DNA from: Saprospiraceae bacterium
GTDB taxonomy: Bacteria; Bacteroidota; Bacteroidia; Chitinophagales; Saprospiraceae
Assembly: GCA_016722285.1 (NCBI GenBank)
Contig: JADKGI010000013.1
Location: 155,306-219,305 of the forward strand
Direction: 5' to 3'
DNA length: 64,000 nt
Shown here: positions 60,202-64,000 of the stretch, piece after piece
Layout: every line of letters begins with the position of its first letter
Position numbering within the stretch: position 1 is the stretch's first letter
Made by a program: the position numbers and the translations under genes
Notes under the pieces: generated by a model
What the model saw: the letters and a program-made list of their open reading frames with translations, nothing else
The model's database searches: none
Told to the model about the DNA's origin: nothing

Positions 60202-61193
60202 TCAATTTATATTTAATAACCTAACAAAACACTTTTTTGCCTTACCGCTTTCAAGTGAGATTCTGGCTTCTTCCACACAGTCGGTGATATCTTTATTCTG
60301 ATCGAAGCATTGTATAGCCAAACCAGCATTTGCAAGCACGACATCATTTTGAGCTGTAGTTCCTTCATTATCTAAAACTTTCATAAAGATCTCTGCTGCA
60401 TCAGCAATTGTATCCCCACCTACGATATCCAATTGATTGTATTTGTGAAGTCCAAAATATGAGGGCTCGACTAAATGTTCTTGCATATTTGAAATTAATT
60501 TTACAGGTCCGGTCAATGAAACTTCGTCATAACCATCTATAGTATGAATTATCGAATATTTCTTATTGCTTTGCTCATGAATAAATTGATATAATCTTGC
60601 GAGTTTTAGAGAAAAAACGCCAACACTTTGATATAGAGGCTGTGCGGGATTCACCAAAGGTCCTAACATATTGAAAAAAGTTTTTACGCCCAGTTCCCGT
60701 CTGATCGGCCCGACAGATTTGAGAGCAGGGTGGAAGAGGGTGCGTGCAAAAAACATATGTTTGTTGCATCCATTTGTCGCATTAAGGTGCCATTGTCGTT
60801 AGTAAACTTAAATCCAAAATGCTCCAAAACATTTGAAGAGCCACTGACAGAGGACACTCCGTAATTTCCGCGTTTAGCAACATGGTATCCAGCACCGGCT
60901 ACGACAAAAGATGAAAGTGTAGAAATATTAAAAGTATTTTTATTATCCCCGCCTGTGCCGCACAAATCAACAATAGGAAGGTCATTAAAGTCCACCTTGA
61001 CGCAAAGGTCAAGAAGAGCATCTCTAAAACCTGATAATTCATCCACTGATATATTGCGCATCAGATAAACACTTATGAATGCGGCAAGTTGTGACGGGTT
61101 ATATTTACTCTGAGAAATATTGATTAATACTTCTTTTGCCTGGTCTTTTGTGAGTTTCTGATGATCAAAAAGCTGATTTAGGATATCTTTCAT
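60202..61193 (-). CDS. trpD: Anthranilate phosphoribosyltransferase, one frameshift
   Basis: It joins anthranilate to PRPP. The phosphate loop reads LCGTGGDNKNTFNIST, then HVAKRGNYGVSS and ELGVKTFFNMLGPLVNPA. The frame shifts in the T-run at about 60752-60757: NICFFARTLFHPALKS is expected, with seven T where six are present. Corrected length is about 330 residues. It is 9 bp downstream of trpG and separate from it, unlike the fused enterobacterial TrpGD. Confidence 0.95.
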
Positions 61194-61202
61194 GGCTTGG
61201 AT

Positions 61203-61775
61203 TTATACATTTAAAAAATTAATGAGCATTTGTCTTCCATCAGAAGTCATCACTGATTCCGGATGAAACTGAACTCCAAACACCAGATAATCTTTATGAC
61301 GCGCAGCCATTATTTCACCATCTGAATCTTTTGAAGTAACCAATAAATCAGATGGGCAAAATTTATTGTCAATGACCCATGAATGATACCTGCCTGCTTC
61401 AAAATGATCACCAATACCTTCCAGTATCGGGTCAGAAATATCAGTTTTTATCATTTTTGTTTTGATACCATGATATACTTTACGCAGGTTTTTAAGTTTT
61501 CCTCCGAATACTTCGCCTATTGCCTGTAATCCCAGACATACTCCAAGTATCTTTTTTGATGGGGCATATTCTTTGATGACTGATTTAAGCAATCCTGCCT
61601 CATCAGGGATACCCGGACCAGGTGACAAAATGATGTAATCATACTTTTTCAATTCATTCATTTCAAATTTATCATTCTTTATTACATCAACATCTCCTCC
61701 TAGTATTTCATTGACTAAATGCACCAGATTGTATGTAAATGAGTCATAGTTATCTATGATTACTACTTTTTTCAT
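61203..61775 (-). CDS. trpG: Anthranilate synthase glutamine amidotransferase component
   Basis: The class I amidotransferase supplies ammonia to TrpE. The triad is visible: Cys in LGVCLGLQAIGE, and His and Glu in QFHPESVMT. YDSFTYNLVH at the N-terminus and LSPGPGIPDEAG are the other hallmarks. 190 residues. It lies 33 bp downstream of trpE, so the ammonia channel partners are encoded together. PabA can look very similar, but the context favours TrpG. Confidence 0.97.
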   Translation of the reverse strand: MKKVVIIDNYDSFTYNLVHLVNEILGGDVDVIKNDKFEMNELKKYDYIILSPGPGIPDEAGLLKSVIKEYAPSKKILGVCLGLQAIGEVFGGKLKNLRKVYHGIKTKMIKTDISDPILEGIGDHFEAGRYHSWVIDNKFCPSDLLVTSKDSDGEIMAARHKDYLVFGVQFHPESVMTSDGRQMLINFLNV

Positions 61776-61808
61776 TTTTATTATATTTTGAATATACTTA
61801 TTCGGGTT

Positions 61809-63200
61809 CTAAATTTTTTCAGCCTTCATCATAGCAGTTTTAAGTGCTGCAAGCTTATTATTTACTTCCTGGAGTTCACTCTCAGCTATGCTGTCAATAA
61901 CGATTCCAGCTCCTGCCTGATAATGAAGATTTCCGTTTATACTTAAGAATGAACGAATTATAATCGCATGGTTCAAGTCTCCATTTAAATTAATCATTCC
62001 CAATCCACCTCCATAAAATGATCTTGTTGTGGGTTCGTATTCGTCTATAAGTTGCAGAGCACGGTACTTGGGAGCTCCAGAAAGGGTACCAGCAGGAAAA
62101 GTATCTGCAAAAATTTGGTACCCGGAAATTCCCTTATTTACTTTACCAAGTATTTTTGATACTAAATGAATGACGTGGCTAAAGAATTGTACTTCTTTGT
62201 AACTTGCCACTTTTACTTCTTTGCAGTGTTTGCTCAGGTCATTGCGTGCAAGATCAACCAGCATGATATGCTCTGCATTTTCCTTTGGATCTTCCATCAA
62301 TTGTAGAGCGAGAAGTTGATCCTTATTATAGTCACCCGTACGACGGAAAGTTCCAGCTATGGCATGAATTTCAGCCGATCCATCGTGAACAATCATCTGT
62401 GCTTCAGGTGACGAGCCAAAGATTTTATAATCACTATAATCATAATAAAACAGATAAGGGCTAGGGTTTACTGATCTTAGAGCTCTGTAAACATTAAATT
62501 CATCCCCTATAAATTCCTGAGAAAAGCGCCTGGACAATACAATTTGGAATACATCACCCCTCTGACAGTTTGCTTTTGCTTTATGAACCATATTCAGATA
62601 ATTTTGATCTGTCATATTAGGTTCTTCATGACCTATAGTGCTAAACTGATAAGTCTGGTGATCCTGGCGGCTTATGATACTTAAGATGCTATCTAAACCG
62701 CTATCTTCATCAACAGGTTGATTTTCTATCAGATACAGCTCTTCATAAAAGTGATCAAAAGCAATAATGTATCTGTAAAAATCATACCTAAGGCCTGGAA
62801 TTCCATAGCCTTGTTTTCCTGTATCAAATTGAAGATCTTCAAAATCCTGTACCATGTCGAAAGTCGTATAACCAAATATTCCATTGAATCTTTTTACAGA
62901 TGTATCATCACCAGAAGTAATTCCTGATAATAATTTATTTATCGCAGGTATAGAATTTTCTTCATATCCGGTTTGAATTGAACCAAGCCTATGGTTTTTG
63001 AAAATATAATCGGATTTAATATACTCAAGAGTAAGTAACGGGTCAAAACAAATAAATGACTGACTGTCTTCCTTACTGGAATAATCAGAACTTTCAAGCA
63101 GAAGTATCTCAGGAAAGTGTTCCCTTAACTTTAGGAATAAACTGACAGGTGTCGTGAGATCTGAGAGGATTTTTATTGAATTGATTTTTACATTTATCAT
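61809..63200 (-). CDS. trpE: Anthranilate synthase component I
   Basis: It makes anthranilate from chorismate with TrpG. The 463-residue chorismate-utilising enzyme has VFQIVLSRRFSQEF, PSPYLFYYDYSDYKIFGSSPE, IAGTFRRTGD, HIMLVDLARNDLSKHC, FPAGTLSGAPKYRALQLI and YGGGLGMINLNGDLNHAIIIRS, including the final GAGIVIDS. It is first in the operon, immediately after the leader attenuator. The N-terminal region near LLLESSD fits the tryptophan feedback site seen in the family. Confidence 0.97.
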   Translation of the reverse strand: MINVKINSIKILSDLTTPVSLFLKLREHFPEILLLESSDYSSKEDSQSFICFDPLLTLEYIKSDYIFKNHRLGSIQTGYEENSIPAINKLLSGITSGDDTSVKRFNGIFGYTTFDMVQDFEDLQFDTGKQGYGIPGLRYDFYRYIIAFDHFYEELYLIENQPVDEDSGLDSILSIISRQDHQTYQFSTIGHEEPNMTDQNYLNMVHKAKANCQRGDVFQIVLSRRFSQEFIGDEFNVYRALRSVNPSPYLFYYDYSDYKIFGSSPEAQMIVHDGSAEIHAIAGTFRRTGDYNKDQLLALQLMEDPKENAEHIMLVDLARNDLSKHCKEVKVASYKEVQFFSHVIHLVSKILGKVNKGISGYQIFADTFPAGTLSGAPKYRALQLIDEYEPTTRSFYGGGLGMINLNGDLNHAIIIRSFLSINGNLHYQAGAGIVIDSIAESELQEVNNKLAALKTAMMKAEKI

Positions 63201-63243
63201 AATCGTAGGATAACTTTCTTTAATTAAAATAATTTTTTAAAAT

Positions 63244-63279
63244 AAAAGCGGCTTATCAGGAATCTGATAAGCCGCTTTT
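63244..63279 (-). terminator. trp operon attenuator hairpin
   Basis: AAAAGCGGCTTATCAG (63244-63259) and CTGATAAGCCGCTTTT (63264-63279) form a perfect 16-bp stem with a 4-nt loop. Read on the minus strand it ends CCGCTTTTATTTT, the U-tract of an intrinsic terminator. It lies 43 bp before the trpE start and 36 nt after the stop of the Trp-rich leader ORF, exactly where an attenuator should be. Confidence 0.88.
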
Positions 63280-63315
63280 AATTATTAATAATAAAATTTA
63301 TAATGCCTAACTAAT

Positions 63316-63378
63316 TCACATTTTGAGTTTTAATTTATGCCACCAACAATTTTTGATATTAATATTCATACTATTCAT
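63316..63378 (-). CDS. trpL: Trp leader peptide (20 codons, tandem Trp)
   Basis: Read on the minus strand, ATG at 63378-63376 opens a 20-codon frame that ends in TGA at 63318-63316. Codons 12 and 13 are TGG TGG (63345-63340), directly after a Cys codon and followed by basic residues (HKLKLKM). Tandem Trp codons are very rare by chance. A 16-bp terminator follows 36 nt downstream, then trpE. This is the architecture of E. coli trpL. An in-frame second ATG at codon 4 would shorten it to 17 codons without losing the Trp pair. Confidence 0.8.
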   Translation of the reverse strand: MNSMNINIKNCWWHKLKLKM

Positions 63379-63604
63379 AATCTGCCGCAAAGAAAAATAA
63401 GAATTATCTAAAAACAAAATAAAAGTTGATTTATTATTTCTAAAACAGCTTTTATGGGAACATTAGCTTTATAAGCAAGAAATTCATTTAGCCCATAATT
63501 AATATTATGTTAAATAGAAATTCAATAGACATCCTTGTTCCTATGCAATCTACTAAAAAGATATCATGTCTTATTTGCATAAATCCCCTACTAATTGCTC
63601 ACAA

Positions 63605-63637
63605 TTGCAAAAGATAAATGAGAAATTTTTAGTTTTG
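63605..63637 (+). promoter_or_regulatory. Promoter of pssA
   Basis: TTG (63605-63607), a slightly long 22-nt spacer, and TAGTTTTG (63630-63637) match the Bacteroidota consensus, exactly at the -7 element. Transcription would begin near 63644, only about 10 nt before the start codon. Confidence 0.5.
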
Positions 63638-63653
63638 CATAAAAATTGAAATA

Positions 63654-64000
63654 TTGAAACAATATATACCTTCTGCAATAACGGCATGCAACCTCATATG
63701 TGGTTTTACGGCCATTATGATTGGTGACTTCTATTGGAGTCCTATTTTACTATTATCAAGTTTTATTTTTGACAGTCTGGATGGTATGGTGGCCAGAGCT
63801 TTAAATGTCCAAAGTGACTTTGGCAAACATTTAGATTCTATAGCGGATGTTATTAGTTTTGGAGTAGCACCAGCTTACCTGTATTCTTTGTACTCACCTG
63901 ATATAGAAGATCGATATTTTACAATAATAACAGTTTCTTTTATTGTGATTTGTGGATCGATCAGATTGGCAAAATTTAATTCATCGCCATCCAAACCATA
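63654..64000 (+). CDS. pssA: CDP-diacylglycerol-serine O-phosphatidyltransferase, N-terminal part (runs off the window)
   Basis: It makes phosphatidylserine from CDP-diacylglycerol and serine, and Psd then decarboxylates it. A TTG start at 63654 gives KQYIPSAITACNLICGF, the usual start of Bacteroidota PssA. There is no in-frame ATG between the preceding stop (TAG, 63630-63632) and this point. The CDP-alcohol phosphatidyltransferase motif is complete: SLDGMVARALNVQSDFGKHLD followed by SIAD, i.e. DGxxAR...G...D...D. The gene continues past base 64000. Confidence 0.92.
   Translation, partial: MKQYIPSAITACNLICGFTAIMIGDFYWSPILLLSSFIFDSLDGMVARALNVQSDFGKHLDSIADVISFGVAPAYLYSLYSPDIEDRYFTIITVSFIVICGSIRLAKFNSSPSKP

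Overview
The window is a 64 kb stretch of an AT-rich Bacteroidota chromosome, most likely a Saprospiraceae-like (Chitinophagia/Saprospiria) lineage. Evidence for the phylum: proteins with type IX secretion (T9SS) type A C-terminal sorting domains, a SusC/SusD pair, a short primary sigma factor without region 1.1, glutamine synthetases of both type II and type III, and promoters of the Bacteroidota form (TTG or TTTG, about 20 nt, TAnnTTTG). The family-level guess is inference from protein style only.

Layout. 1-5.4 kb: end of an FAD oxidoreductase, class I ribonucleotide reductase nrdB-nrdA, a GC-richer stretch that looks like a structured RNA, and a helical protein of unknown function. 5.9-8.4 kb: a secreted dockerin-like T9SS protein. 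8.6-13 kb: an M48 metalloprotease, tRNA-Gly and tRNA-Leu, then psd-cdsA-CPBP protease (phospholipid synthesis). 13.5-18.5 kb: YtxH, a phosphodiesterase, a 3D-like exported protein, ruvB, an iscA-like gene, and a split 5'-nucleotidase. 18.8-21.2 kb: dnaA, a thioredoxin-like lipoprotein, and tRNA-Val, -Ser and -Pro. 21.5-25.9 kb: a giant reprolysin-like T9SS metalloprotease. 26.2-30.7 kb: glnA type II, glnN type III, an omega-amidase and an RRM protein, with a nitrogen theme. 31-37.4 kb: a DUF2911/TPR protein, SusC-SusD and a membrane protein. 37.5-56.4 kb: mixed housekeeping (dienelactone hydrolase, rpoD, purC, adenine deaminase, SlyD-like FKBP, CPBP protease, M1 aminopeptidase, SLC45-like transporter, EF-G-like GTPase, TonB receptor). 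56.7-63.4 kb: a complete trpEGDCFBA operon on the minus strand. It is preceded by an apparent attenuator: a 20-codon leader ORF with tandem Trp codons followed by a perfect 16-bp hairpin. 63.65-64 kb: the start of pssA, running off the window.

How genes work together. pssA, psd and cdsA make phosphatidylethanolamine precursors. nrdAB and purC supply nucleotides, and adenine deaminase and the 5'-nucleotidase pair salvage them. The trp operon encodes all seven activities from chorismate to tryptophan and looks regulated by leader-peptide translation.

Caveat. About twenty single-base indels, most of them in homopolymers, break otherwise well-conserved genes (nrdA, nrdB, psd, purC, trpA, trpD, the EF-G-like gene and others). 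Essential biosynthetic genes are affected throughout, so this pattern points to residual sequencing error rather than real pseudogenes. Such genes are annotated here as single reconstructed CDSs with the shift position given. I saw no CRISPR array, insertion sequence, prophage or rRNA gene.
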